NCBI RefSeq assembly: GCF_900184245.1 | Contig: NZ_FXXB01000008.1 | Span: 1,526,146 to 1,590,145 of the forward strand | Reading direction: 5' to 3' | Length of the DNA: 64,000 nucleotides | Origin: Brachybacterium massiliense | Lineage (GTDB): Bacteria > Actinomycetota > Actinomycetes > Actinomycetales > Dermabacteraceae | Shown here: positions 1 to 9,684 of the stretch, piece after piece | How positions within the stretch are numbered: position 1 is the first letter of the stretch | Layout: the number at the start of each line of letters is the position of its first letter | Notes under the pieces: generated by a model | The model's database searches: none | What the model was told of the DNA's origin: nothing | Seen by the model: the letters and a program-made list of their open reading frames with translations, nothing else | Program-made: the position numbers and the translations under genes

Positions 1-1178
1 AGATGCTCGAGCAGGTCCCCGGCATCGGTGACATAGCGGCGCACCGCGGAGTCCGTCCACGGCGACTCGACGTAGCCGTGGAAGCGCAGGTGCAGCTCGA
101 CCAGGCGGGCGACCTTCTTGGTGGTGTCCTTGTCGAAGGTCAGCGCCTTCATGCGCCGGGCGGTCATCTTCGCGCCGACGGTCTCGTGGAAGCGGAAGGT
201 GACCACGCCGCCCTCCTCGAAGCGGCGGGTGGCGGGCTTGCCCACGTCGTGCATCAGCGCGGCCAGGCGCAGCACCAGGTCCGGTCCTTCGCAGGGGCCG
301 CCCGAGCCGGCCGGGCTCTCGAGGTCGATCGCCTGGTCCAGCACGGTGAGGGTGTGCTGGTAGACGTCCTTGTGGTGGTGGTTCTCGTCGATCTCGAGCT
401 GCAGGGCCGGCAGCTCGGGCAGCACGTGCGCGGCCAGCCCCAGCTCGGTCATCAGCTCGAGGCCGCCGCGGGGGTGGGCGCCGAGCATGAGCTTGACCAG
501 CTCCTCGCGCACCCGCTCGGCGGAGACGATGGTGATGCGCTCGGCCAGCTGCTCGATCGCGTCGGCCGTGGCGTCCTCGATGCGGAAGCCCAGCTGGGCG
601 ACGAAGCGGACCGCGCGCATCATCCGCAGCGGGTCGTCGCTGAAGGACTGGGCGGGGGCGACGGGGGTGCGCAACAGGGTGCGGGCGAGGTCCTCGAGCC
701 CACCGAAGGGGTCCACCAGCTCGAGCGAGGGCAGGCGCACCGCCATCGCGTTGACCGTGAAGTCGCGGCGCGAGAGATCGCCCTCGAGGGTGTCCCCGTA
801 CTCGACCTGCGGCTTGCGACTGGCGGGGTCGTAGGACTCGGTGCGATAGGTGGTGATCTCCACCTTCACCCCGTCGCGCACGCCCCCGAGGGTGCCGAAG
901 TCCCGGCCCATGTCCCAGATCGCGCCGTCCCGGGTCCAGCCGCGCAGGATCTGCTCGGTCTCGTCCGGACGGGCGGAGGTGGTGAAGTCGAGGTCCGCGC
1001 TCGAGCGGCCCAGCACCGCATCGCGCACCGGCCCGCCCACCAGTGCGAGCTCATGCCCGGCCGCCTCGAACATCCTGCCCAGCGCATGGATCTCCTCGGG
1101 CAGGGCGCGGAACATCGACGCCGCGCGGAAGCGGGCGGTGTCGAGGCGCGCGGCGGTCTCGTCGCGGGGATCGGTCAC
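1..1178 (-). CDS. pcnA: CCA tRNA nucleotidyltransferase (3' end outside window)
   Basis: Class II nucleotidyltransferase that adds or repairs the 3' CCA of tRNAs in the cytoplasm. Translation on the minus strand from GTG at 1178 gives VTDPRDETAARLDTARF, then the nucleotidyltransferase core (ELALVGGPVRDAVLG, with SSADLDFTTSARPDET holding the metal-binding DxD), the RRDFTVNAMA motif and the WDMG-type sequence. An HD-domain phosphohydrolase part follows (LAALMHDVGKPATR). The frame is still open at the left edge, so about 390 residues are visible of a family usually 470-500 long. pcnA next to DUF6049-murJ is the standard actinobacterial origin-proximal order. Family assignment is secure; the start could be a few codons away. 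Confidence 0.93.
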   Translation of the reverse strand, partial: MTDPRDETAARLDTARFRAASMFRALPEEIHALGRMFEAAGHELALVGGPVRDAVLGRSSADLDFTTSARPDETEQILRGWTRDGAIWDMGRDFGTLGGVRDGVKVEITTYRTESYDPASRKPQVEYGDTLEGDLSRRDFTVNAMAVRLPSLELVDPFGGLEDLARTLLRTPVAPAQSFSDDPLRMMRAVRFVAQLGFRIEDATADAIEQLAERITIVSAERVREELVKLMLGAHPRGGLELMTELGLAAHVLPELPALQLEIDENHHHKDVYQHTLTVLDQAIDLESPAGSGGPCEGPDLVLRLAALMHDVGKPATRRFEEGGVVTFRFHETVGAKMTARRMKALTFDKDTTKKVARLVELHLRFHGYVESPWTDSAVRRYVTDAGDLLEH

Positions 1179-1283
1179 GGGCGGAAGTCCTGTCCTGGGA
1201 GGGGGTCCGGCGCTGCGGGGCGGGATATGGAGGTCTCGTGCCCCTTCAGCCCCTCTACGGTAGCGGCCGCTTACAGTGTCACC

Positions 1284-3650
1284 ATGCCGTCCCTCCCGCC
1301 GTCCGTGCGCCCGGTGCTCGCGGCGCTGCTGACGGCACTGCTCATGGCCTCATCAGTGCTGGTGAGCACATCAGCGACCCATGCCGCCCCCGCCGCACCG
1401 TCGGATCCGGGCGAGGACGCGCCGGTGAGCATGGATCTGGTCTCCCTCACCCCCACCTCCCTCGCGCCCGACGGCACTCTCGAGGCGCAGGTCGACGTGA
1501 CCAACACCTCCTCCGCGCCGCTCGATGCGCTCGCCCTCGAGCTGCGCACCCGCACCTCGCGCGTGACCGATCGCAGCCTGCTCGCCGACTGGCAGTCCGA
1601 GACCTCCCCGGACACCTCCGGGCCGGCGCTCGCGAGCTCTCCCGAGCACGCGCAGCTCGCGCCCGGGGAGTCGACCGTGCTGACCGTGCGCCTGGACGCG
1701 GAGGAGCTGGGCTACTCCGAGGAGCCGTACTTCTGGGGCACCCGGCGGATCTCGCTGACCGTGGTCGCCGAGGAGGAGCCGCTGACCGCGCTGCGCAGCT
1801 TCGTGGTGTGGCGTCCCGACGGAGCCGACGCGGCGATCACCCAGTCCGTGATGCTGCCGCTGGCCTCCGAGGACGCCTCGGCCGTGGTCACCGACCCCGC
1901 CGCCTACGAGCAGTCCGTCACCTCCGGCCGCCTCGCCTCGATCCAGCAGCTCGCGCAGCGCGAGGACGTGGACTGGTGGCTGGACCCCGCGCTGCTGGAC
2001 CCGCCGCAGGTGCCCATCGGCACCGAGATGGACGGACCCGGCAGCAGCGCCGAGGACGAGCAGGAGAACCCGCTGGGACCCGTGCTCGAGTACGAGCCGG
2101 CGCCGCTGGCCGCGGAGCTCGCCGACATCCTCGAGCAGTCCGCGGCGGGCCGCACCGTGCTGGGCATGCCCTACGCCCAGTCCGACACCGTGAGCCTGCG
2201 CGCCGCCGGCGCCGAGAGGCTCGAAGGCGTGGTGCGGGAGCGCGGAGAGCAGGCCTGGGAGGGCAGAGGGCTCGAGCCGCACGGCCAGGCGCTGCGGGTC
2301 GAGGGGTCCGACGTCGACGCCGAGGCGCTCGAGGCCGTGCAGGAGGCGGGCGCGAGCACCGCGATCCTCCCCTCGAGCTCGCTGCGCCCGGACCCCGCCG
2401 CGTCCATCACCCCGAGCTCGATCGGTGTGCTCGAGACCGGCCAGGAGGGCCGCGCCCCGCTCGCCCTGCTGGCCCCCGATCCCGAGCTCTCCGCCGAGTT
2501 CTCGCTGCTGACCGCCGATTCGGACACCGAGCAGACCCGGCAGCGCCTGCTGGCCGAGACGGCGACCATCGCCTCCGAGTACGCCACCGCGCCGCGGCAT
2601 CTGCTGATCTCCCCCTCACCGGAGGCGGTGCTGGACCCCGCCGCGACGCAGGCGGCGCTCGATGCGATGGGCGAGGCGCCCTGGATCGAGCAGAGCAGCA
2701 CCTCGACGCTGCTCGAGGCGGCCGAGGACCAGCGATGGACCACCGATCCGCGCGGCGGCGACGGCGAGCTGTACGCCCTGGGCGCCCTCGATCCGTCGGC
2801 GCTGCGCCCGAGCGCCCCGGCCGAGAACGGGCGCTGGGAGCACCTGGCCGAGGCGGAGGAGATGCCGCTGCTGCCGCCCGAGGCGATCACCGAGCTCGAC
2901 AGCGCCTGGGAGCAGGTGGACACGCTCTCCACCGTGATGGAGGACGACGCGCCCCTCGAGGCCCCGCAGATCGAGATCCTCGCCGGCACCTCGATGCGCT
3001 GGCGCGATGACCCGCAGATCCCGGCCCAGCGCGCCCAGGAGGCGTCGCTGCTGGCCACCGAGCTGCAGGACCGCATCGACGTGGTCCCCGCCTCCGGCTA
3101 CAACGTCATCTCCGACGAGGTCGCCGTGCCCATTACGATCACCAACGATCTCGACACCCCGATCACGGTGCGGATCGAGGTCACCTCGGACAAGCCGCTG
3201 GTGCAGATCGCCGAGCCGATGGTGGTGGAGGTGCCGGCCCGCGGGCAGATCGACGCGGGCGTGGACGTCGAGGCGATCGCCAACGGCACCGTCACCCTCA
3301 CCACCGTGCTCACCACCGAGGACGGCCGGGCGCTCACCGCACCGATCGACGTCCCGCTCACGGTCAATCCGTCCTGGGAGAACTGGACCACGCTGCTGCT
3401 GGTCATCGCGATGGGGCTGCTCGTCGTGGTGGGGGTGGCGCGGGCCCGGAACACCGGCTCCTCGAGCCGCGCACCGGCGATGCGCGGCCCCGAGGACCCC
3501 GTCGAGCTCTCCCGCTCCGGGCGCTCCACACCGGACACCGCCCGCCCCCAGGACCCCTGGGAGGAGCATCCCCGAGCCGCTGCCGACACCACCGAGGCCC
3601 TGGGAGGAGCATCCCCGAGCCGCTGCCGACACCACCGAGGAGGACCGCTG
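1284..3650 (+). CDS. DUF6049 exported membrane-anchored protein, fused in frame to MurJ
   Basis: Large exported protein of the family found just upstream of murJ in actinobacteria (Rv3909-like); its biochemical role is not established, but the position suggests cell-wall work. The N-terminus at ATG 1284 has a Sec signal peptide (VLAALLTALLMASSVLV, then THAAPAAP). A long extracytoplasmic region rich in Ala/Glu/Ser follows, and one C-terminal membrane helix (LLLVIAMGLLVVVGVA, near residues 705-720) ends in a short cytoplasmic tail. There is no stop codon before murJ: the 43-bp duplication at 3555-3640 shifts the tail into the murJ frame. Without the extra copy the protein would end DTTEEDR at TGA 3649-3651, overlapping the murJ ATG. 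The end given here is the base before that ATG. Confidence 0.85.
3555..3640. repeat. 43-bp perfect tandem duplication at the DUF6049/murJ junction
   Basis: Two identical 43-bp copies lie head to tail (3555-3597 and 3598-3640), each starting CCCTGGGAGGAGCATCCCC. Because 43 is not a multiple of three, the second copy changes the reading frame and bypasses the TGA that would otherwise end the DUF6049 gene at 3649-3651. A Shine-Dalgarno-like GAGGAGG (3636-3642) remains in front of the murJ ATG, so separate murJ initiation is still possible. Confidence 0.97.
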
Positions 3651-5390
3651 ATGAGCACCACCCGTCGGGTCCACCACGTCCCCCGCCACCGCCGCCACGG
3701 CGCCCCCTCGAGCCGCTCGAAGCTGCTGCAGGCCAGTGTGGTGATGGCGGCGGGATCGCTGGTCTCGCGCCTGCTCGGCTTCGTGCGGAACTTCCTGTTC
3801 GGCGCGATCCTGGGCGGCTCGATGAGCGCCGCCGCGAACGCCTTCAGCGCCGCGAACACCCTGCCCAACACGATCTGGCTGCTGGTGGGCGGCGGCACCC
3901 TGAACGCGATCCTGGTGCCCGCGATCGTGAGAGCGGTCAAGCGGCCCGACCGCGGCAGCGACTACGTCTCGCGCCTGATGACGCTCGTGGCCGCGGTGTC
4001 CCTCGGCATCACCGCGATCTGCCTGGTGGCGGTGCCGCTGCTGCTGACCCTGACCAGCGGCGTGCTCCCGCCTGCCACCTATGCGCTGGCCATCCAGATG
4101 GGCTACTGGATGATGCCGCAGATCTTCTTCTCCGCGCTGTACGTCATGTGCGGCCAGCTGCTCAACGCCCACGACTCCTTCGGGCCCTATCAGTGGGCAC
4201 CCGTCGTCAACAACCTCGTCGGCATCCTCGGCGCGATGCTGTTCCTGGGGCTGTGGGGCACCGTGGGCGATCCGAGCCATTGGTCGATGACGATGATCGT
4301 CGCGCTCGCGGTGATCAACGTGGGCGGATCCGCCGCGCAGGTGCTGTTCCTGTTCTGGTTCGTCAAGAAGCTCGACCTGCGGCTGCGCCCCAAGTGGGGG
4401 CTGCGCGGCCTGGGCCTGGGCAAGCTCAGCCGGATCGGCCTGTGGTCGCTGGCGATGCTGGGGCTGGGCCAGCTCGGCATCTGGGCCTCGCGCTGGGCGA
4501 CCGGCGGCGCGGTGCGGCAGACGGAGCTGCTCCAGGGCCAGCCGGAGCTCGCCGCGAGGTACCCGGCCCTGCTCACCATGGAGTGGGCCTACCTGGCGTT
4601 CATGATCCCGCAGGGCATCATCGCGGTCACCCTGGTCACCGCGGCGTTCCCCGCGATCTCGCGCAGCGCGGCCGATGACGACCACGCCGGCGCCCTGGCC
4701 CGCTACGCGGAGACCAACCGGATGCTGGCGGTGCCGATGATGCTGTGCACCGCGGTGTTCATCGCGCTGTCCGGCCCGATCATGTGGGTGATCGGCGGCG
4801 GCACCGGCGAGATCGGTGCCCGCGCCAACGGCACCGTGCTGGTCGCGTACATGCTGGGCCTGGTGCCCTTCGCGTCGCTCTACCTGATCAAGCGCGTGTT
4901 CTACGCCTACGAGGATGCCCGCACCCCGTTCATCGCGCAGATCCCGGTCGCGGCGATCACGGTGCTCTCGGTGCCGCTGATCCTCACGCTGGTCGATCCG
5001 ATGTACGCGGCGATGGCCGCGGCGGGCTCCACCAGCCTCGGCAACCTGGTGGCCTGGCTGTTGGGCATGTGGCAGCTGCGCCGCCATGCGGCCCGGCACG
5101 GCACCGCGGCGCCGAGCGCCGCGACCGGGGCGCTGATGTTCGGCAAGCTCGCCCTGGCCGCCGTCGGGGCGTGGGCGGTGGGCACCGGTCTGGTGGCCCT
5201 GGCCGGTGACCTGTTCTGGACGCATCGCCTGATGACCGTGCTGCTGGGCACGGTAGTGGCGCTGGTGATGGTGGCGGTGTTCACCGCGCTCGCGCACGTG
5301 CTGAACGTGCCCGAGGTGCGTCAGCTGCTCGGCGTGGCGCAGCGCCTGATGCGCCGCCTGACCCGCCGTCGTGGGACGGTCAGCTCGTAA
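3651..5390 (+). CDS. murJ: Lipid II flippase MurJ
   Basis: Integral membrane MATE/MOP-type flippase that moves lipid II across the cytoplasmic membrane for peptidoglycan synthesis. The 579-residue protein has a basic cytoplasmic N-terminus and the MurJ opening (VVMAAGSLVSRLLGFVRNFL), then about 14 hydrophobic helices to a basic end (LMRRLTRRRG). ATG 3651 follows GAGGAGG at a spacing of about 8 nt and overlaps the ancestral DUF6049 stop (TGATG), indicating translational coupling. In mycobacteria MurJ carries a C-terminal pseudokinase; here that module is the next separate gene. In the sequence as given, murJ is also the 3' part of one continuous frame beginning at 1284. The fusion would be topologically acceptable because both junction ends are cytoplasmic. 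Confidence 0.95.
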   Translation: MSTTRRVHHVPRHRRHGAPSSRSKLLQASVVMAAGSLVSRLLGFVRNFLFGAILGGSMSAAANAFSAANTLPNTIWLLVGGGTLNAILVPAIVRAVKRPDRGSDYVSRLMTLVAAVSLGITAICLVAVPLLLTLTSGVLPPATYALAIQMGYWMMPQIFFSALYVMCGQLLNAHDSFGPYQWAPVVNNLVGILGAMLFLGLWGTVGDPSHWSMTMIVALAVINVGGSAAQVLFLFWFVKKLDLRLRPKWGLRGLGLGKLSRIGLWSLAMLGLGQLGIWASRWATGGAVRQTELLQGQPELAARYPALLTMEWAYLAFMIPQGIIAVTLVTAAFPAISRSAADDDHAGALARYAETNRMLAVPMMLCTAVFIALSGPIMWVIGGGTGEIGARANGTVLVAYMLGLVPFASLYLIKRVFYAYEDARTPFIAQIPVAAITVLSVPLILTLVDPMYAAMAAAGSTSLGNLVAWLLGMWQLRRHAARHGTAAPSAATGALMFGKLALAAVGAWAVGTGLVALAGDLFWTHRLMTVLLGTVVALVMVAVFTALAHVLNVPEVRQLLGVAQRLMRRLTRRRGTVSS

Positions 5391-5445
5391 CATGGTCGAT
5401 GCACGTGACGGGCGCACCGACGCCGGACGAGGAGAAGGACGGTCC

Positions 5446-7953
5446 GTGGACTCGAACTCACAGCCGGACGCACTGCTGTCCCGGTGGACGCTGGAGGGGA
5501 GGATCCCCCTGTCCGGCGTGGCCGAGGGAGCCTCCTGGCGGCGTGCCCGGTCCGTCGCGACCGGGCAGGACGTGGTCCTGTTCATCGTGCAGGGCGAGAC
5601 CGCTCTGGAGGCCGCCGACGGGGTGCGCCGCGCCTACCTCGTCGAGGATCCGCACCTGCTGCCGGTCCAGGACATCGTGGTGCTCGACGATCCGCGGGAG
5701 AGCGGGGGCGAGCAGTCCGACGCCGCCCCCACCCATGGCCCCACCACGGTGGTCGAATACTACCCGCTGCCGCCCGCCCCGCCGCTCGCGGCGCTGCTGG
5801 CCCGCGGCCCCCTGCATCCGGAGACGGCCCGCGCGATCATCGGCGAGGCCGCGACGGGTCTCGAGGCGGCCCGACGGCGCGGGGTGCGCCACCAGCTGAT
5901 CGACTCCAACCGGCTGTTCGTCGACACCCGCTCGGGCGAGGTGACCGTGCTGGGCGTGGGCGTCGAGGCCGCCGCGCACCCCGGCATGGACCGCTCGCGG
6001 GAGATCGCCTCCTTCCAGGACACGGCGGCGCTGGTCGCGCTGCTGTACCGGGCACTGACCGGCCGCAGCCCGCAGCACGACGCCGACGGTGACGTGCCGC
6101 GCCCCTCCACGATGGTGGACACCGAGATCCCCGAGGATCTGGACCTGCTGTGCGACCTGGTGCTGAACGAATCGGCCGACGACATCCCCGAGACCACGCG
6201 CGGCCTCATCGAGGTGCTCGAGCCCTGGCAGTCGATCCCGGTGACGCTCGAGGCGTATCCGCGAGCCGGGGCGACGGCGGCCGCGACGCCGGTGCCGGTG
6301 CCGGTGTCGTCCGAGCCGGAGACGCAGGAGCAGCCCGCGTCGGAGGAGCCCACGGACGTCCCGTCGGCGGAATCTCCCGCCCCCGCCCCGTCGGCGGAGG
6401 AGCCTGAGGAGCTGCCCGACGAGGACACCGAGGTGCGGTCCCCGGCGCCCGCCGCAGCGGAGACCGCGGAGCTCTCCGCCGCGGGAGCGGCCGTCGGCGC
6501 GGCAGCAGCCGGAGCGGCGGTCACGAGCGTCCAGGCTGAGGACGTGCCCGAGGATGACGGCGCTGAGGCCGCGGCCGCGGAGCAGAGGGCCGCGCAGGAG
6601 AAGGCCCAGCGAGAGTCCGCCGAGGCGAAGACGCTGGTCACCGACCTGAAGCTCGACCAGAGGCGTTCCAGCACCGCATTCCCCGGCCATCTGGAGATCA
6701 CCCTCCCCACTCCGGCAGCCGTGCCGGAGCCCGCCCCCGCACAGGACAGCGACGCGGCAGGTGCTGGCGCGGCCGGTGCAGCTGCGGCGGGCGCTGCCGG
6801 GGCCGTCGCCGCCGGAGCCGCAGCCACCCAGGATCCGGCGCCGCAGGAGGACACGATCCCCTCCCGCACCTCGGGCACGCACTGGCCGCTCGCCCGGGAG
6901 GCGGAGCAGGGAGGAGCCAGCGCGCTCGCCCCCGACCAGTCACCCGAGGGCTCCGACGGCCGTGCGCAGCGGCCTGCGGAGAGTCCGGCCCCGGCATCGC
7001 CCTCGGCCACGCCGTCCCACACGGCCGCGACCCCGGCGCAGCCCGTCGTGCACAGCGCCGGCGCCCAGTCGCCCAGTCCGGTCGCGGTGACCGGACGCAC
7101 CGTCCCGGTCGCCTCCGCGCGCACCGACGGGCCGATCGTGGTGCACGGGCGGGACCGCTCGCTGAGGGAGGAGCAGGAGGACGACAGCCCCGCGTACACT
7201 TCGCGCTCCTCGCTGCTGCGGGACGTGGTGGGCGTCGCGGTGGACGCCGATGCCCCCGAGACGTTCGCCCTCGGCCCGCGGGACCGAGAGAAGCGCTCGC
7301 TCCAGTCGCAGTGGATCATCATCGGCGGCGCCATCGTGGTGATGGTGGCCCTGGTCATCGCACTGACCTCGATCACCCGCGATCTCGGCGGGCTGCTCGA
7401 TGATCCGCTGGAGACCTCCGCACCGCCCACCAGCGCGGCCCCCACCGAGGAGGACACCGGCGAAGCGCCCGTGGAACCCACGGAGGAGGCCGCCGAGGAG
7501 CCCGAGCTGCCCGCGGCGGAGCTCACCGGCGTCGAGCTGTTCGCCCCGAACAGCGATCTCGAGCCGGACAACGCCGATCAGCAGTCCCGCATGCATGACG
7601 GCGACCCCTCGACCTACTGGTCCAGCAAGCACTACGCGAGCCCCCACTACGGCGGCCTCAAGGAGGGCGTGGGGGTGCGCCTCGACTTCGGCGAGCCCTC
7701 CACCTTCACCGGCGTCATGGTCACGACGGCTCTGAACAACGGCGGCACGATCGAGCTGCGCGCCGTGAACGATGACGGCTCCCTCGGAGACGTCCTGGCC
7801 AGCGGTGACCTCGCAGGCGACGGCGAGGTGCGACTGATGGCGCCCGAGCCGCTCGAGACGGAGCGCGTGGCCCTGTGGATCTCAGAGCTGCCTCCGGACA
7901 GCAACGAGCAGGGCCGCTTCCGTGCACGGATCGCGGAGATCCAGGTCGAATGA
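5446..7953 (+). CDS. Pseudokinase with one membrane helix and a discoidin-like C-terminal domain
   Basis: About 835 residues from GTG 5446, preceded by AGGAGAAGG; an ATG at 5392 lacks a ribosome site and is less likely. The first ~260 residues resemble a protein-kinase fold, but I see no HRD or DFG catalytic motif, so a pseudokinase is inferred. A long Ala/Pro/Glu-rich linker follows, then one membrane helix (IIIGGAIVVMVALVIALTSI, around residue 625). The exported C-terminus resembles a discoidin/F5-8 type C domain (NADQQSRMHDGDPSTYWSS, VRLDFGEPSTFTGVMV). This matches the C-terminal half of mycobacterial MviN (Rv3910), where it is fused to MurJ and binds FhaA when phosphorylated. A role in controlling lipid II flipping is inferred from that architecture and position. 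Confidence 0.85.
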   Translation: MDSNSQPDALLSRWTLEGRIPLSGVAEGASWRRARSVATGQDVVLFIVQGETALEAADGVRRAYLVEDPHLLPVQDIVVLDDPRESGGEQSDAAPTHGPTTVVEYYPLPPAPPLAALLARGPLHPETARAIIGEAATGLEAARRRGVRHQLIDSNRLFVDTRSGEVTVLGVGVEAAAHPGMDRSREIASFQDTAALVALLYRALTGRSPQHDADGDVPRPSTMVDTEIPEDLDLLCDLVLNESADDIPETTRGLIEVLEPWQSIPVTLEAYPRAGATAAATPVPVPVSSEPETQEQPASEEPTDVPSAESPAPAPSAEEPEELPDEDTEVRSPAPAAAETAELSAAGAAVGAAAAGAAVTSVQAEDVPEDDGAEAAAAEQRAAQEKAQRESAEAKTLVTDLKLDQRRSSTAFPGHLEITLPTPAAVPEPAPAQDSDAAGAGAAGAAAAGAAGAVAAGAAATQDPAPQEDTIPSRTSGTHWPLAREAEQGGASALAPDQSPEGSDGRAQRPAESPAPASPSATPSHTAATPAQPVVHSAGAQSPSPVAVTGRTVPVASARTDGPIVVHGRDRSLREEQEDDSPAYTSRSSLLRDVVGVAVDADAPETFALGPRDREKRSLQSQWIIIGGAIVVMVALVIALTSITRDLGGLLDDPLETSAPPTSAAPTEEDTGEAPVEPTEEAAEEPELPAAELTGVELFAPNSDLEPDNADQQSRMHDGDPSTYWSSKHYASPHYGGLKEGVGVRLDFGEPSTFTGVMVTTALNNGGTIELRAVNDDGSLGDVLASGDLAGDGEVRLMAPEPLETERVALWISELPPDSNEQGRFRARIAEIQVE

Positions 7954-8513
7954 GCCCGGTGTCCCCACAGCGCCCCTCCGCGCGGGGGGACGAGAAGCGT
8001 GCATCGGGAAGCGGAGCCGTTCTCGGCATCCCGCTCCCGCTGCTGATCATCGCCCTGATCATCGCGGGGCTGCTGGGCATGCAGCTGGCGGGGTCCCTCC
8101 AGCTGGCCACCTCGAGCAGCCCTCGCGGCGGGGCGACCTCCGTGGACTCGCTCTCCGGCGGGAAGAATTCTGCCGGCGACGCCGTTATCACGGAGAGCAC
8201 GCTCGGCACCGAGGTGCAGCGTCTGATCGACACCGGCACCATCCAGCCGATGACGAGCTTCGACGCCACGCAGTGCCTGAAGGAGCAGGGGATCCCGGAT
8301 TCGATCCTGATCATGGAGGAGGTCGCATGGGGAGCCGAGGAGGTGCCCGCCTGGCTGCTCGTGCACGGCGCCATGGACCGCGAGACGCTCCGCGCCAACG
8401 GCGGCGTCATCTCGGCCACCGTGGTGCTCCCGGCCTGCGGAACGGCCGACGAGGACATCGACCCCCAGGAGGTCCGACTCTGGTCCGGGGACGTGATGAT
8501 CGGCTCCCTCTGA
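7950..8513 (+). CDS. Hypothetical single-pass membrane protein
   Basis: 187 residues from ATG 7950, overlapping the upstream stop as ATGA, so probably co-translated with the pseudokinase gene. After a basic N-terminus there is one strong membrane helix (IPLPLLIIALIIAGLLGMQL, about residues 27-46), then an exported domain with two cysteines (TQCLKEQG and LPACGTADED) that could form a disulfide. It occupies the place between murJ and trxB where other actinobacteria have sigM or anti-sigma-like genes, but no zinc-binding anti-sigma motif is present. I do not recognise the family; function unknown. Confidence 0.8.
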   Translation: MSPVSPQRPSARGDEKRASGSGAVLGIPLPLLIIALIIAGLLGMQLAGSLQLATSSSPRGGATSVDSLSGGKNSAGDAVITESTLGTEVQRLIDTGTIQPMTSFDATQCLKEQGIPDSILIMEEVAWGAEEVPAWLLVHGAMDRETLRANGGVISATVVLPACGTADEDIDPQEVRLWSGDVMIGSL

Positions 8514-8613
8514 CCTTCTGCGCAGGAGATCCACGGACCCCCTCCCTGCGCGATACTCGATGACGGTCCTCCCGCCGACCGCCCACGACCACCCCCACGG
8601 AAGGACATCCTCC

Positions 8614-9684
8614 ATGTCGCAGCCCATCCAGGCTCTCAACATCCTCGGCGGCGTCGCCCCGACCGCACAGACCGCCCCGGCCGCGCAGCCCGAGACGGTC
8701 CAGGACGACACGATCCACGAGGTCGTCATCGTCGGCTCCGGTCCCGCGGGTTACACCGCCGCGATCTACACCGCGCGCGCCGAGATGAAGCCGATCGTGA
8801 TCGCCGGCGCCCTCGATGCCGGCGGCGCGCTGATGACCACCACCGACGTGGAGAACTTCCCCGGCTTCCCCCAGGGGATCCAGGGCCCGGAGCTGATGGC
8901 GAACCTGCAGGAGCAGGCGGAGCGGTTCGGCGCCGAGGTCATCTACGACGACGCGGTCGATCTCGAGCTCGAGGGCGACATCAAGACCGTCACCCTCGAG
9001 GACGGCACCGTCTACCGTGCGAAGTCGCTGATCATCACCACCGGCTCGGCATACCGCAAGCTCGGTGTGGACGGCGAGGCGACGCTCTCGGGCAAGGGCG
9101 TCAGCTGGTGCGCGACCTGCGACGGGTTCTTCTTCAAGGATCAGGAGATCGTGGTGGTCGGCGGCGGTGACAGCGCGGTCGAGGAGGCCACCTTCCTCAC
9201 CCGCTTCGGTAAGTCCGTCACACTGGTGCACCGCCGCGACGAGCTGCGCGCCTCGAAGATCATGGCCCGCCGCGCCGAGGCCGATCCGAAGCTCAGCTTC
9301 GCCTGGAACAGCGAGGTCGTCAGCATCAACGGCATCGACAAGGTCGAGTCGGTGACGCTGCGCGACACCGTGACCGGGCAGGAGCGGGTGCTCGAGACCT
9401 CGGCGGTGTTCGAGGCCATCGGCCACATCCCGCGCACCGATCTGGTGCGCGGCAAGCTGGCGCTGGACGACGAGGGATACATCGTGTGCGAGGGCCGCAC
9501 CACCTACACCTCGGTGCCCGGCGTCTTCGCCGCGGGTGACGTGGTGGACCACACCTACCGCCAGGCGATCACCGCCGCCGGCACCGGTTGCCAGGCCGCG
9601 CTGGATGCCGAGCGCTGGCTCGCCGACAAGGCCGCGGGGATCTCGGACGAGGAGTCAGTGGTGGCGGCCGTCGCCGCCCAGTGA
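8614..9684 (+). CDS. trxB: Thioredoxin-disulfide reductase
   Basis: Cytoplasmic FAD flavoenzyme that uses NADPH to reduce thioredoxin. ATG 8614 follows GGAAGGA at good spacing; 356 residues, slightly long because of a ~30-residue low-complexity N-terminus. Motifs in order: FAD-binding VVIVGSGPAGYTAAIYTARA, redox-active CATC (SWCATCDGFFF, near residue 166), NADPH-binding VVGGGDSAVEEATFL, and the C-terminal FAD motif GVFAAGDVVDHTYRQAITAA. The next gene overlaps its stop (GTGA), the usual trxB-trxA pairing at actinobacterial origins, although that partner here lacks the redox cysteines. Confidence 0.97.
   Translation: MSQPIQALNILGGVAPTAQTAPAAQPETVQDDTIHEVVIVGSGPAGYTAAIYTARAEMKPIVIAGALDAGGALMTTTDVENFPGFPQGIQGPELMANLQEQAERFGAEVIYDDAVDLELEGDIKTVTLEDGTVYRAKSLIITTGSAYRKLGVDGEATLSGKGVSWCATCDGFFFKDQEIVVVGGGDSAVEEATFLTRFGKSVTLVHRRDELRASKIMARRAEADPKLSFAWNSEVVSINGIDKVESVTLRDTVTGQERVLETSAVFEAIGHIPRTDLVRGKLALDDEGYIVCEGRTTYTSVPGVFAAGDVVDHTYRQAITAAGTGCQAALDAERWLADKAAGISDEESVVAAVAAQ

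Noticed and set aside
3555-3640. Programmed frameshift site
   Set aside because: The frame change is fully explained by an exact 43-bp duplication; no slippery sequence is needed.
2616-5585. 989-codon minus-strand frame across DUF6049 and murJ
   Set aside because: Antisense shadow; its composition (Arg/His/Gln-rich) resembles no protein family.
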